A stretch of DNA of 62,297 nucleotides from an uncultured Mediterranea sp. (GCA_945879145.1 CAMCUZ010000010.1:1-62297); one strand, 5' to 3'. Counted from the first letter of the stretch, positions 16,108 through 25,659 are shown. Notes: generated by a model not told the origin, from the letters alone. Translations and numbers: made by a program.

Positions 16108-17382
16108 ATGCTGACGATTAAACAAATCACAGAGGATGCTCAGGCCGTGGTTCGCGGCTTGGAGAAGAAGCACTTCAAGGGAGCACAGGAGGCCATTGAC
16201 CAGGTGCTTGAGTTGAACAACAAACGCAAAAGTACGCAAGCCGTATTAGATAAGAACCTGGCTGAGGTGAATGCTTCCAGCAAGAGCATAGGCCAGCTGA
16301 TGAAGGAGGGCAAGAAGGCTGAGGCGGACGAGGCCAAGAACAAGGTGGCTCAGCTCAAGGAGGCCAATAAGACGCTGCAGGCCGAGATGGACGAGGCGGC
16401 TGCACAGCTGCAGCAGCTGCTTTATACTATCCCCAATGTGCCCTACGATGAGGTGCCCGAAGGTGCTACCGCTGAGGACAACCTGGTGGTGAAGATGGGC
16501 GGCATGGAGACGGAACTGCCTAAGGATGCACTGCCCCACTGGGAGTTGGCTAAGAAGTACGACATCATCGACTTCGACCTGGGTGTGAAGATTACCGGAG
16601 CCGGATTCCCCGTCTATAAAGGCAAGGGAGCCCGTTTGCAACGCGCCCTGATCAACTTCTTCCTGGATGAGGCGCGTGCCAGTGGCTACACCGAGATCAT
16701 GCCTCCCACGGTGGTGAATGCGGCCAGCGGCTATGGCACGGGTCAGCTGCCCGACAAGGAGGGACAGATGTACCACTGCGAAGTAGATGACCTCTACTTG
16801 ATTCCTACGGCTGAGGTGCCCGTGACCAACATCTACCGCGACGTCATTCTCGACGAGAAGCAACTGCCCATCAAGAACTGTGCCTACACGGAGTGCTTCC
16901 GTCGTGAGGCCGGCTCGTATGGTAAGGATGTGCGCGGACTGAACCGCCTGCATGAGTTCTCAAAGGTGGAGCTGGTACGCATTGATACGCCTCAACATAG
17001 CCGTGAGAGCCATCAGGAGATGCTCGATCATGTAGAGGGCCTGCTTATCAAGCTGGAACTGCCCTACCGTATCCTGCGCCTCTGTGGCGGTGACATGAGC
17101 TTTACGGCGGCCATCTGTTATGACTTCGAGGTCTATAGTGAGGCACAGAAGCGCTGGCTGGAGGTGAGCTCGGTGTCGAACTTCGATACCTATCAGGCCA
17201 ACCGACTGAAGTGTCGTTATCGCACGGCTGAGAAAAAGACCGAGCTCTGCCACACGCTCAATGGCTCAGCCCTGGCTCTGCCGCGCATCGTAGCCGCCTT
17301 GCTGGAGAACAACCAGACCCCGCAGGGTATCCGTATCCCCAAGGCGCTTGTGCCTTACTGCGGCTTTGAATACATCGATTAA
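16108..17382 (+). CDS. serS: Seryl-tRNA synthetase
   Basis: 424 residues, standard length. An N-terminal coiled-coil tRNA-binding arm (about residues 30-105, rich in Lys/Glu/Ala/Gln) is followed by the class II catalytic core: RALINFFLDEARASGYTEIM (motif 1 region), AYTECFRREAGSYGKDVRGL (motif 2) and GSALALPRIVAALLENNQ (motif 3). It charges tRNA-Ser and possibly selenocysteine tRNA. It is monocistronic here, with its own -7 element, and is followed by dispersed repeats. Confidence 0.97.
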   Translation: MLTIKQITEDAQAVVRGLEKKHFKGAQEAIDQVLELNNKRKSTQAVLDKNLAEVNASSKSIGQLMKEGKKAEADEAKNKVAQLKEANKTLQAEMDEAAAQLQQLLYTIPNVPYDEVPEGATAEDNLVVKMGGMETELPKDALPHWELAKKYDIIDFDLGVKITGAGFPVYKGKGARLQRALINFFLDEARASGYTEIMPPTVVNAASGYGTGQLPDKEGQMYHCEVDDLYLIPTAEVPVTNIYRDVILDEKQLPIKNCAYTECFRREAGSYGKDVRGLNRLHEFSKVELVRIDTPQHSRESHQEMLDHVEGLLIKLELPYRILRLCGGDMSFTAAICYDFEVYSEAQKRWLEVSSVSNFDTYQANRLKCRYRTAEKKTELCHTLNGSALALPRIVAALLENNQTPQGIRIPKALVPYCGFEYID

Positions 17383-17403
17383 CGTATGATCTAATCATTA
17401 TAG

Positions 17404-17463
17404 TGATTAGTGTTTAGTGATTAGTGATTAACTTGTAGGGGCGGAAAATTTTCCGCCCCTACA
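17404..17463 (-). repeat. Four heptads plus perfect 30-bp palindrome
   Basis: TGATTAG, TGTTTAG, TGATTAG, TGATTAA (17404-17431) are the complement of the CTAATCA family. They are followed by a perfect palindrome 17434-17463 whose half is TGTAGGGGCGGAAAA. It lies between the convergent serS and GH2 genes and could also form a bidirectional stem-loop. Confidence 0.85.
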
Positions 17464-17475
17464 GTGTATATGGGG

Positions 17476-20400
17476 TTACTTCTTGTTGAATCCCGTCACG
17501 GCGATGATGGGGAGGGCGCCGCGGCTGTCTTCGTTGCGATAGCTTACGGTCACGCGCTTGCTCTCGCCGGGCATCAAGGCGAAGTAGTTGTCGCTGTAGA
17601 TTACGGGTAGAATCTGCTCGCCATCATATCCCTTCAGGTTGAGGCGAAGCAGGAGTGCGGGAGTCTGGCTGGTATTGGTCAGCGTGATACTGCCTTGCCA
17701 CTCGTCGCCTACCTGGGTAAAGGACCCCTGCTCGGTACGTACCTCAGCCTTTGGCAGCTGGGATAGCGCCTGTAGCTGGTCGGCCTGACGGCCCTCTACG
17801 TAGAAGTTCTCAGAGAGCAGTGTGTCGCCTTGCGTCAAGTAGAGGCGCAGGTAATAGACTTCCTGGTCCGTGGGGAGCTGCAGCTGGAGTGCCTGGAGCG
17901 TCTCGTCTTCGCCGATGGAGAGGGGTTGCTGCTGTTCGCTGATGACCTTGCCCCACATATCGAGCACTTGGGCCTTGGCGATGAGTTCTTGACGGGCACC
18001 ACCTGCATAGTTCACCACCTCAACGCTCTGCTTCAGGGGGTTGTACTGGATATGGAGGGGCTCGCAAGCCTTCTTCACACCAAAGTAGGCCGCTGTAGGT
18101 TCGAAGTAGTAGTCGTACGTACACCACACCATGCTGGGCCAGCAGGCGTGACTCATCCAGATGAGCAGGCCCATACGGTACTGCTGCGTGGATTCATACA
18201 TGGCACGGTAGCCGTCGTAGTTGAGCCACTGGGCCAGCTCCGTGAAGTGGCGTGCATCGCGGGGTTCTCCGAAGTGGCTTGCAAAGGTGGCGTTGAACGA
18301 CTCACCGCCCTGAGCACCCTTCAGCGTGAAGTCGTGTTGTCCCCAAGCATCACCTTGCGGCCAGAGCTGGGTGGGGTCGAGCATACGACTTAGGCTCTCG
18401 AAGGTCGGGATATTAGGCATACCGCGTTCGGAGTGGAGTTTCTTGGACTGTTTGTCGAAATAGACGGCTGTAGGCTGCATGCCGTAGGGGCCATGACCGC
18501 TGACACCATCGTCGGCCGAGCTGGGGATGTAGCCCAGTTGTGGATGGAGCTGCTTGATTTGTTGGCGCAGAGCGCTGTCGATGCTGGCAGGGGGATAACC
18601 TTCGTTGCGCCCTACATAGATGCCAATGCAGGCGTGGTTGCGGATGCGGGAGATGTAGTCGGCAGAGTTGGCCAGGAACATCGCCTCGTCGTAAGGATCG
18701 GGACCATCCCAGGGGTTGGCCAGCCAGAAGTCTTGCCATATCATGAGGCCATATTTATCGCAGGCCTCGTAGAGCTCCTCATCGCCTATCTGACCCACCC
18801 AATTGCGGATCATGGTGCAGTTCATCTCGCGGTGGTAGCGTACGGCTACGTCGTACTCGCGGCCGCGGTAGTTGAGGTTGGTCTCACTAAAGCCCCAGTT
18901 GCCACCCAGGGGGTTGAACCGCTTGCCGTTGATGTAGAGGGTGGTGCGGGTGTCAAGCTCTTTATAGCTCATCTGACGTATGCCAGCCTTGTAGTTCACC
19001 TCGCTGAGCAGGGCGCCGCTCTTAGCGTCGAGCAGCTGATAGCCTGCATCATAGAGGTAGGGCTCACCATAGCCGTTGGGCCACCAGAGACGCAGCTGCT
19101 GGTTGCGCAGCTGAGCGTAGGCCTCGGGCTGGAAAAGGAGTTCGGTCTGTTCCATGGGCTGGAGCGTCAGCTCTTTCTCAAAGCTGATCTGGCCGATATG
19201 TCCGATGACCTTCACCTGGCGAAGCGTCTCTTCTTCGTTGGCAATGCGCACGGCAGGGGTCAGTGTGGCGAGGGTGTCGGGCAGGTTGAGTGTGGTCGTA
19301 ACAACCGGGTCATAGACACGCACACCGCCATCCCGTGTCAGATAGACATCGTTCCATATACCCACTTCGCGGCCTGGCAGACTGGTAATCCAGTCCCAGC
19401 CGATGGTGGCATGGAAGGTAGGGTTGTCGCCTCCCAGTACGCCACCGTTGAGATCGGTATTGAGGGCGGTCTTCTCCTTCACGGCTCCGAAATGAGCATT
19501 CTTGATGACGCGTACCTCCAGCAGGTTGTCGCCTGGCTTGAGCTGCTTGGTGATATCGAAGCGGGCACGGATAAAGGCGCCGTCGATACGTCCCACCTTT
19601 TCACCGTTGAGCATGACTTCGGCCTTCCAGTTGATACCATCGAAGTGGAGGTAGGTATGCTTTGAAGCCGACGCAGCGGGGTCGTACGTAAGGGTGGTGC
19701 GGTACCAGAAATCGGCGTTGAAGAAGGACTCTGAAATCTGGCGCATGTTGTCGGCATAGCGGTTGTCGGGCACGGCACCAATATTCATGTAGCTGGTGAG
19801 TGCGGTGCCGGGTACGGTAGCTTCGATCCACTGGTCCGTACCGTCGCGACGTAGCTGCCAGCGGTTGAGCATCTCTTTGCCCTCTTTCGAGGCTAACGTG
19901 TTGGCTGGTTCGGCATGGAGGCCACCACGGCCCATCACCTGCAGTTCGCTCAGTCCATAGAACCCCTCGGTACCGGGCTGGGTGAGCAGTAGGCGTACAT
20001 AGCGGCCATGACCCTGGCAGGAAACCTCTTCGACTGCTTCCGTGCCTTCGCTCAGTGAGGCTATGTCGCTCCAGCGCTGGGCATCGGTCGAAACCTGAAT
20101 CTTACCCGCTTTGGCGCGTTGCTGCCAGTGGAGCACCACGCGGTCGAAGTCGGCCATGGTACCTAAATCTACATAGAGCCATTGGTTGGCTTCCGACTTG
20201 GAGCGCCATACGCTTGTGAAGTGCTCTGAGGGGAGCCATGAGCTGTTGCGTACATCCCATTTCATATTGAAGAAGGCGAACTTCTCCTCTCCCGGGCGCA
20301 GGAAGCCATGGTCAATCTCGTGCAGGCGCCACCAAGCTGCTCCTGGGAGGTCGAACTCGATGCGCAACTGTGAGCAGTTGCCCCGCTTCTTGAGGGGGAT

Positions 20401-21021
20401 AGCCAGCTTCACTATGCGCAGCGGTAGCTTCACTTCGTCTTGAAACTTGTTGGGGTCGGTGCTGACCAACTGCTTCGTGGCATAGCCGGGCAGATCTTTC
20501 CCTTTGAGTTGACCCAGCTGTTCCCACTTCTTACCGTCGCGCGAGCCTAGTACGCGAATGGCGTAGCCCTTGGTGGCCTGCTCGGCCTGATAGGCAAGCT
20601 CACCAATCAGACGGATGGTATCCACACTGATTGTCAACTCTTCCCAGCGGTACTCTACAAAGGCCTTTTCCCCTTTGATGACCAGGCTGGTCACCGGGTT
20701 ACCATCGGTCAGTTTCTCTTTGTCTCGGTTGTTGAGCACGCCTTCGTTGGTCACCACAGTCAGGGTGGTGGGCCCCTTGTCGGCAATAACGCCATCGGTC
20801 ACCAACTGTCCGGTAAGGTTGTAGTCGGCATTCGAGGAGGTATAGACCGCCCGATGGAGGGCAATGTTGCGGTAGGTGAAGTCTTTCACCATCCGTGGGG
20901 CGGTGAACTCTGTGGTGCGGCCAGGGTATTGGCCAATGCCACGCGTCAACTGTCCATCATCCGCATGGACCAAACAAGTAGCTACGCCCATCGTTGCCAA
21001 AATGGATAGGAATCGTTTCAT
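17476..21021 (-). CDS. Exported GH2 glycosidase with discoidin-type domains
   Basis: 1181 residues with a signal peptide (about 1-20). F5/8-type sugar-binding regions flank residues 50-365, and a GH2 jelly roll begins near 390 (LNRWQLRRDG ... EATVPGTAL). The TIM barrel carries the acid/base Glu in GRNEGYPP (about E807) and the probable nucleophile in LHSERGMPN (about E865). The layout resembles the beta-mannosidase and exo-beta-glucosaminidase branch of GH2. The substrate cannot be fixed from sequence. It probably acts on host or dietary glycans in the periplasm or at the surface. No SusCD pair or regulator lies nearby. Confidence 0.85.
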   Translation of the reverse strand: MKRFLSILATMGVATCLVHADDGQLTRGIGQYPGRTTEFTAPRMVKDFTYRNIALHRAVYTSSNADYNLTGQLVTDGVIADKGPTTLTVVTNEGVLNNRDKEKLTDGNPVTSLVIKGEKAFVEYRWEELTISVDTIRLIGELAYQAEQATKGYAIRVLGSRDGKKWEQLGQLKGKDLPGYATKQLVSTDPNKFQDEVKLPLRIVKLAIPLKKRGNCSQLRIEFDLPGAAWWRLHEIDHGFLRPGEEKFAFFNMKWDVRNSSWLPSEHFTSVWRSKSEANQWLYVDLGTMADFDRVVLHWQQRAKAGKIQVSTDAQRWSDIASLSEGTEAVEEVSCQGHGRYVRLLLTQPGTEGFYGLSELQVMGRGGLHAEPANTLASKEGKEMLNRWQLRRDGTDQWIEATVPGTALTSYMNIGAVPDNRYADNMRQISESFFNADFWYRTTLTYDPAASASKHTYLHFDGINWKAEVMLNGEKVGRIDGAFIRARFDITKQLKPGDNLLEVRVIKNAHFGAVKEKTALNTDLNGGVLGGDNPTFHATIGWDWITSLPGREVGIWNDVYLTRDGGVRVYDPVVTTTLNLPDTLATLTPAVRIANEEETLRQVKVIGHIGQISFEKELTLQPMEQTELLFQPEAYAQLRNQQLRLWWPNGYGEPYLYDAGYQLLDAKSGALLSEVNYKAGIRQMSYKELDTRTTLYINGKRFNPLGGNWGFSETNLNYRGREYDVAVRYHREMNCTMIRNWVGQIGDEELYEACDKYGLMIWQDFWLANPWDGPDPYDEAMFLANSADYISRIRNHACIGIYVGRNEGYPPASIDSALRQQIKQLHPQLGYIPSSADDGVSGHGPYGMQPTAVYFDKQSKKLHSERGMPNIPTFESLSRMLDPTQLWPQGDAWGQHDFTLKGAQGGESFNATFASHFGEPRDARHFTELAQWLNYDGYRAMYESTQQYRMGLLIWMSHACWPSMVWCTYDYYFEPTAAYFGVKKACEPLHIQYNPLKQSVEVVNYAGGARQELIAKAQVLDMWGKVISEQQQPLSIGEDETLQALQLQLPTDQEVYYLRLYLTQGDTLLSENFYVEGRQADQLQALSQLPKAEVRTEQGSFTQVGDEWQGSITLTNTSQTPALLLRLNLKGYDGEQILPVIYSDNYFALMPGESKRVTVSYRNEDSRGALPIIAVTGFNKK

Positions 21022-21175
21022 GTTCTTCGATTTAAATTGTTAACCAGTTAATTTGTTTCTGTTTGTATGTTTACAAGGCGCTAAATTAGCACATTGTAAC
21101 GAACCGACAAAACAATCGGTAAAGAAAAAACAGGGAAAAGGTGAGGATTGGATGAAAAGTAGCGATCAGAGGGGC

Positions 21176-23884
21176 TTAATACCATTTGATGTTGCTCTGC
21201 GTCTGGCTGCGTTGTTCCCATTTCAGGTCCTGCAGGATGCTGGCGTTGGCGCGGATGGTAAAGTTGTAATACTTCCATACGCCGAAGGGGGAGAGGGCGG
21301 CCGACATGCTGAAGCAGTGCAGGTCACGGGTGATGTTGAGCGAGGTCTGTACAATCTTCTTCGCCTCGAAGTCGTAGCCTGAGTTGAAACTGATGGCCCA
21401 TTTGTTGGAGATCTTCACGTTGCCCGAGGCGCTCAGGTTGTGGGTGTAGCGGTAGGGGTAGCGCATGTTCTTGCGGTTGATGGGCTTAGTGCGGTCTTCG
21501 CTGATGTTGAAGCTGTAGTTCAAGTTCAGCGACCAGGGCATCTTGAAGGTCTGGTAGCCGTCGGCATCTGCCTCGGCCTTCTTAACCTTTTTCTTGTTCT
21601 CGCCTTCGTTGGCAGGGGATTGTTGCTCTTCATCGTTGGTATTCTCGTCGTTGCCCGTACCTTCGTCGTGCTTCTTGCCGCTGAACTTCTCCTTCCACTT
21701 CTTCCAGGTGTCGTTGTTGAAGGTGTAGCTGAACGATGAGCCATAGCCCGACCAGCGGCCAAACCGGCCATACGACCATTCGGTGCGGTTGCCCACCACG
21801 ACGTTGCCGTTCTTGTCAAACTCGTAGGCGTAGGTGGCAAAGGTGGAGGCCATACTGAAGGTGTAGCTCTTGCTCAGCTTGAGGCGCATGTTCAAGCTCA
21901 GGTCGCTCCAGGGGCGCTCCTTGGCTGCCATGTTGTAGCTGATGCTGGCACCCAGTTCATCGATGAGGCTCACCTTGCGTATGGAGTCATTCCGGTCTTT
22001 ATACTTCATCTCCAGGTTGTTGGACACGCTGAAGCTGATGGAACCCTGTCGTCCACCACTGGGGGGTGCGAAGGCTTGGCCTGCATAGTAGGAGTATTTC
22101 ACCGTATCCTGTCCTCCGCCGCTTCTGGGCTTGTAGTAGGTGTCGTAGTAGCCGTAGCTCGACGAGGTGAAGTCGGGCGCGGCGCTGATACTCACCGAGG
22201 GGGTAATGACGTGGCGTATCTGCAGCTGCTTCTTAGGCAAGAAGAGGGGTTTGTACATCCCATAGATCTTGGTGTTGATACCCAGACTGGCGCTGTAGTT
22301 CCATACGCGGTAAAAGCCGTTGGCCGTATCGCGCACCACCTGGTTGGCATCAGGATCCCAGTCTTGCTTGATCTTGCGTGTGTACCAGCGCTCCGTGTAG
22401 TTCACCGAGGGGGTTAGGTTGAAATACTTGAAGAGGGTGAACGTGGCACTGATGGGGATGTCGTGCTGCATCCCGTTGTCCCAATCCTTGATGAGGTTCT
22501 TCTTGAAGAGCTGGTCATCCTTTGTGGTAATGCTGTTCTTCATGCGCCCGGTGTAGCGCAGCTGGATCTTCTCGTACCATCGCTCGTTGCCCACGGCCTG
22601 CTTGCGCTTGAAGGGGAAGATGGTGGAGAGGGAGATATTGAGGTCGGGCAGCGTGACGGCGATCGACGAGTCGCGCATGTTCTGTGCGATGTTGCCCGTG
22701 GCCGAGATGCTCAGATTCTGATCGGGGAAGTTGCGCGAATAGCTTACACTGGAGGTTTTGGTATTCTGCGACATGGCCTGTGAGTTGTACATGTTGCCGA
22801 TGTTCTGCCGTTCATAGCTACTGCTGGAGAAGTTCACGCTGGCTGAGAAGGTGGAGTTGGGGTTGGCCTTGGCATCTTGGCGGTGGCTCCAGACGATCTT
22901 GAAGTCCTTTGAGACGGAGTAGTCAGAGAGTCCCTTATCGCCCGTCTTGGTCACCTGGTAGCTCATCTGCAGCAGGCCGGAGTATTTGTAACGCTTCACG
23001 TAGTTGCTCTCTGCATTGAGCGCCCACGAGCCCTTGGTGAAGATGTCGCCACGCAGCTTGAGGTCCATCTGGTCGCTGATGGCAAAGTAGTAACCTCCGT
23101 CGGTCAGTCCGAAGCCGCGGTTGGAGTCGTCCATGTAGGTGGGCATCAGGAAGCCACTCTGGTAGCTGCTGCTGAAGGGAAAGAAGAAGAAGGGCACGGC
23201 AATGGGCAGCGGCACATCCTCCACCACGAGATAAGCCGGGCCAGTCACTACGTTCTTCTTGGGGCGAACTTTGGCGTAGGTCATCTGCATGTAGAAGTGG
23301 GGATGCTCATGGTGGTCGCAGGTGGTGTAGCGTCCGCTGCGCATGTAGAGTTCATCATTTTCGCCCTTCTTGGCGTTGTTGCCGGTCACGTAGCCTTCGC
23401 CCTGCTGGCTCACTACATTGCTGATGATGCCCTTGCCGCTCTTGAAGTTATATCGGATGGTGTTCGTCTCGTAGGGGGTCTCCCCATCCTTGAACACAGG
23501 GCGTCCCTTGATGGTGCCCAGCGAGTCTTCCACGCCATGGGCGGTGACGGTGCTCGAATCCATATTCATGCTGATGACGTCGGCGGTCAGTTCGATCTGC
23601 TGATAGTTCACTTTACCTTGGCCGTAGAGATGTCCCCAGCCTGCTTGGGTAAAGAGGATGGAGTCGTTGGCCTCGTAGGTGACGGGGGCTTCGAGGGCCT
23701 CGCGCTTGCGTGGCAGGGTGTCGGGCTGCTGGCTCTGGCGGAGGCTGTCGTCAGGTAGTGAGGCCGTGGCCTGCAGGAGCGGGAGGTAGTTCATCCCCCT
23801 TCCATGCCGTTCAGCCACAGCATGGACAGACCAAAGCACCACGATGAGGAGCATCAGAGCCGATATGTATTTTCTAGTTTCCAA
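21176..23884 (-). CDS. LptD-like outer-membrane LPS assembly protein
   Basis: 902 residues. Signal-anchor region about 1-25. An OstA-like periplasmic domain follows (YEANDSILFTQAGWGHLYGQ, with ADVISMNMDSSTVTAHG). The conserved VPFFFFPFSSSYQSGFLMPT stretch leads into a long beta-barrel with alternating aromatic strands up to the C-terminus. A low-complexity acidic/Lys loop is near residues 730-770 (GTGNDENTNDEEQQSPANEG). In this phylum such proteins are the LptD counterparts that insert LPS in the outer leaflet. It fits with lpxACD and kdsA in the same window, though it is transcribed on its own with a TACTTTTG -7 element. Confidence 0.88.
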   Translation of the reverse strand: METRKYISALMLLIVVLWSVHAVAERHGRGMNYLPLLQATASLPDDSLRQSQQPDTLPRKREALEAPVTYEANDSILFTQAGWGHLYGQGKVNYQQIELTADVISMNMDSSTVTAHGVEDSLGTIKGRPVFKDGETPYETNTIRYNFKSGKGIISNVVSQQGEGYVTGNNAKKGENDELYMRSGRYTTCDHHEHPHFYMQMTYAKVRPKKNVVTGPAYLVVEDVPLPIAVPFFFFPFSSSYQSGFLMPTYMDDSNRGFGLTDGGYYFAISDQMDLKLRGDIFTKGSWALNAESNYVKRYKYSGLLQMSYQVTKTGDKGLSDYSVSKDFKIVWSHRQDAKANPNSTFSASVNFSSSSYERQNIGNMYNSQAMSQNTKTSSVSYSRNFPDQNLSISATGNIAQNMRDSSIAVTLPDLNISLSTIFPFKRKQAVGNERWYEKIQLRYTGRMKNSITTKDDQLFKKNLIKDWDNGMQHDIPISATFTLFKYFNLTPSVNYTERWYTRKIKQDWDPDANQVVRDTANGFYRVWNYSASLGINTKIYGMYKPLFLPKKQLQIRHVITPSVSISAAPDFTSSSYGYYDTYYKPRSGGGQDTVKYSYYAGQAFAPPSGGRQGSISFSVSNNLEMKYKDRNDSIRKVSLIDELGASISYNMAAKERPWSDLSLNMRLKLSKSYTFSMASTFATYAYEFDKNGNVVVGNRTEWSYGRFGRWSGYGSSFSYTFNNDTWKKWKEKFSGKKHDEGTGNDENTNDEEQQSPANEGENKKKVKKAEADADGYQTFKMPWSLNLNYSFNISEDRTKPINRKNMRYPYRYTHNLSASGNVKISNKWAISFNSGYDFEAKKIVQTSLNITRDLHCFSMSAALSPFGVWKYYNFTIRANASILQDLKWEQRSQTQSNIKWY

Positions 23885-23941
23885 TAATCAAAAGTCGTTT
23901 TTTCGTTGGTGTATAGCGATGCACTATGCACTTCAAAGGGG

Positions 23942-23949
23942 CAAAAGTA
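23942..23949 (-). promoter_or_regulatory. -7 element for the LptD-like gene
   Basis: TACTTTTG on the minus strand, 58 bp from the start codon, fits TAnnTTTG. The -33 region is not convincing. Confidence 0.5.
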
Positions 23950-24038
23950 CATATTTTATATGAGTTACCAACGCTTTTCGTCGCTTTTGTGCAGAACTTT
24001 ATTTTCTTTTTGGAAATAGCAGGGATTCTCGGGGTGGT

Positions 24039-24575
24039 TCAGAGGAACAGACGGCACCAGTGGTCGAAGCGGTCTAAGCCCTCTTGTCCATAGCGCTCCA
24101 GGCTGCGACGGGCTTTCTCCACGCTCTTCTCTCGGTCGAGGTGAGTCTTTGAGAAGAACTTGTCGGCAAAGCAGATAACCTGCTCCTCCAGGCTGACAGG
24201 CACCATCTCGCGATGGGGCACGGGCAACTGCTGAGCGATGATTTGCTGGAGTGAGAGACCGGCGCCCGTATGGCGTTCACACACCAAAGCATGACGCTCG
24301 TACCCTTCACGGCGCATCAGCTCTGCTCCCAACGAGCCGTGGCAGATGTAGGGCTTATCCCCATAGCAGCAGATGCCGTCGGCATCGGTGAGGAAGATGC
24401 CGATGTCGTGAAGCATGGCTCCTTCGTAGAGGAACTGGCGGTCGAGGTGGAGTTCGGGATGTGCATCGGCAATGGCACACGCCTTGTGAGCCACCGACTG
24501 ACTATGTGTGACAAGAATCTCCCGCAGGCGGTTCTCCTCGGGATAGTATTTGTTGATTAGGGCAATGGGGTCCAT
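24039..24575 (-). CDS. HDIG-type HD-domain hydrolase
   Basis: 178 residues. H in THSQSVAHKA, the HD pair in GAMLHDIGIFLTDADG, and His in CERHTGAGLS line up with the metal ligands of small HD phosphohydrolases. It is probably a cytosolic phosphatase or nucleotidase of unknown substrate. No signal peptide is present. It stands alone between the LptD-like gene and the sigma-factor cluster. Confidence 0.85.
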   Translation of the reverse strand: MDPIALINKYYPEENRLREILVTHSQSVAHKACAIADAHPELHLDRQFLYEGAMLHDIGIFLTDADGICCYGDKPYICHGSLGAELMRREGYERHALVCERHTGAGLSLQQIIAQQLPVPHREMVPVSLEEQVICFADKFFSKTHLDREKSVEKARRSLERYGQEGLDRFDHWCRLFL

Positions 24576-24585
24576 GGGTTTTCAG

Positions 24586-24666
24586 TTACGAGTGATTAGC
24601 TACAAGCTACAAGTTGAGTATCCAGCTACAAGCTACGAGTGATGAGTCACGAGTTCGAGTGATAGG
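24586..24666 (-). repeat. Heptanucleotide repeats, mixed units
   Basis: Plus-strand 7-mers: TTACGAG, TGATTAG, CTACAAG, CTACAAG, a 12-nt interruption, then CTACAAG, CTACGAG, TGATGAG, TCACGAG, and after TTCGAG a last TGATAGG. TGATTAG next to CTACAAG shows that the CTAATCA and CTTGTAG types belong to one family. Confidence 0.8.
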
Positions 24667-24702
24667 AATTTGGTGTTGTTAGAAGAGGGTATCGCAGCCT
24701 GG

Positions 24703-25206
24703 CTATTTGTTTCCGTGTGCGGGACGGTGTCCTCCGCGCTTCTCCTCGCCGAAGTTCTTCAGCACTTCGCGGTGGAAACGCATCTCTGCTTGCTGTACCT
24801 GGTAAATCTTCTGGAATGAGAGCACCTTCTTGAACTTCTCGAAGTAGCTCTTCTCCAGCCGATCGATGGCCAGACGGGTGTCATAGACTCCTTCCAGAAT
24901 CTCTTCGTACTTCTTTTCGCTCACGCCTTTGGCGCGCCCCTCTTTAAGCAGGTTCCACACTTCGTTGTTGAGTTCACGCTTCCGCTCTTGCAGCTCGAAG
25001 TAGAGGGGAAAGAAGGCTTCGGCCTCGGTCTCGGTGAGCTGGGCATATTCGGTGATGAAGGCTCGCTGACGAGCTTTGAACTGCTCCTTGGTGAGCTGTT
25101 GGGGGATGTGGTTGGTGGCCGTTGCATAGGCCAAGGGTAGCATCAGGAGGAGGGAAACCATCCAGTTTCTCAAGATGTTGACGTTTGACTTCGTGTGGGT
25201 ATTCAT
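24703..25206 (-). CDS. Periplasmic helical protein of an ECF sigma cluster
   Basis: 167 residues. Signal peptide about 14-32 (WMVSLLLMLPLAYATA), then an all-helical, charged domain (FKARQRAFITEYAQLTETEA ... LPLYFELQERKREL-like), ending in a basic tail (EEKRGGHRPAHGNK). The size and helical pattern recall Spy/CpxP-like periplasmic sensors, but homology is not certain. It starts 16 bp below the anti-sigma-like gene, giving an order sigma, membrane protein, periplasmic protein. Confidence 0.75.
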   Translation of the reverse strand: MNTHTKSNVNILRNWMVSLLLMLPLAYATATNHIPQQLTKEQFKARQRAFITEYAQLTETEAEAFFPLYFELQERKRELNNEVWNLLKEGRAKGVSEKKYEEILEGVYDTRLAIDRLEKSYFEKFKKVLSFQKIYQVQQAEMRFHREVLKNFGEEKRGGHRPAHGNK

Positions 25207-25222
25207 ACGGATAAGTGGGGGG

Positions 25223-25609
25223 TTAATGGTTTGTATCCTCGGCCAGGTACATGTAGAGCGAGTAGTCGTCCATCATGGCGGCGTCGAGTGCGTTTTCAAT
25301 GTATTCAATCTCTTGCGATTCAGCTTCTTCGTGGGCCAGGGCAGCAGCTTGCTCTTCAGCCGATGGTGAGGCTATGCGGATAATGAAGGCGGCGCCGACA
25401 AACATGGCGGCCATGTAGAGCCAGGGGCGTACGCGCTGCCACAGGGTGGGCTCAGCCAAGGTGATTATCTCAGCGCTGGCCTGCGCTGTTTCAGCTTCAG
25501 CTTCGGGCAACCGCTCCATCACCCGCTGGGTGAGGCTTTCGAAGTAACCATCGGGCACGCGGAAACCGGTGTGCCGTGCGGAGGTATGAGGAATCATGGT
25601 CTCTTTCAT
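25223..25609 (-). CDS. Probable membrane anti-sigma-like protein
   Basis: 128 residues from MKETMIPHTSARHTGFRVPD (25609). A longer frame to 25879 is an out-of-register extension across the sigma gene. The cytosolic N-terminal part has GYFESLTQRVMERLPE, a single transmembrane segment lies near residues 63-82 (WLYMAAMFVGAAFIIRI), and an acidic C-terminal part follows. Position directly after an ECF sigma gene suggests it restrains that sigma factor. No zinc-binding anti-sigma motif is seen. Confidence 0.75.
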   Translation of the reverse strand: MKETMIPHTSARHTGFRVPDGYFESLTQRVMERLPEAEAETAQASAEIITLAEPTLWQRVRPWLYMAAMFVGAAFIIRIASPSAEEQAAALAHEEAESQEIEYIENALDAAMMDDYSLYMYLAEDTNH

Positions 25610-25659
25610 TTCTGTTCTCTCCTTTCTTATATATATAGACACATTTCGTTTACTCGGGT

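Noticed and set aside
18433..19665. 410-codon plus-strand frame opposite the GH2 gene
   Set aside because: Antisense shadow; the GH2 frame carries both catalytic motifs.
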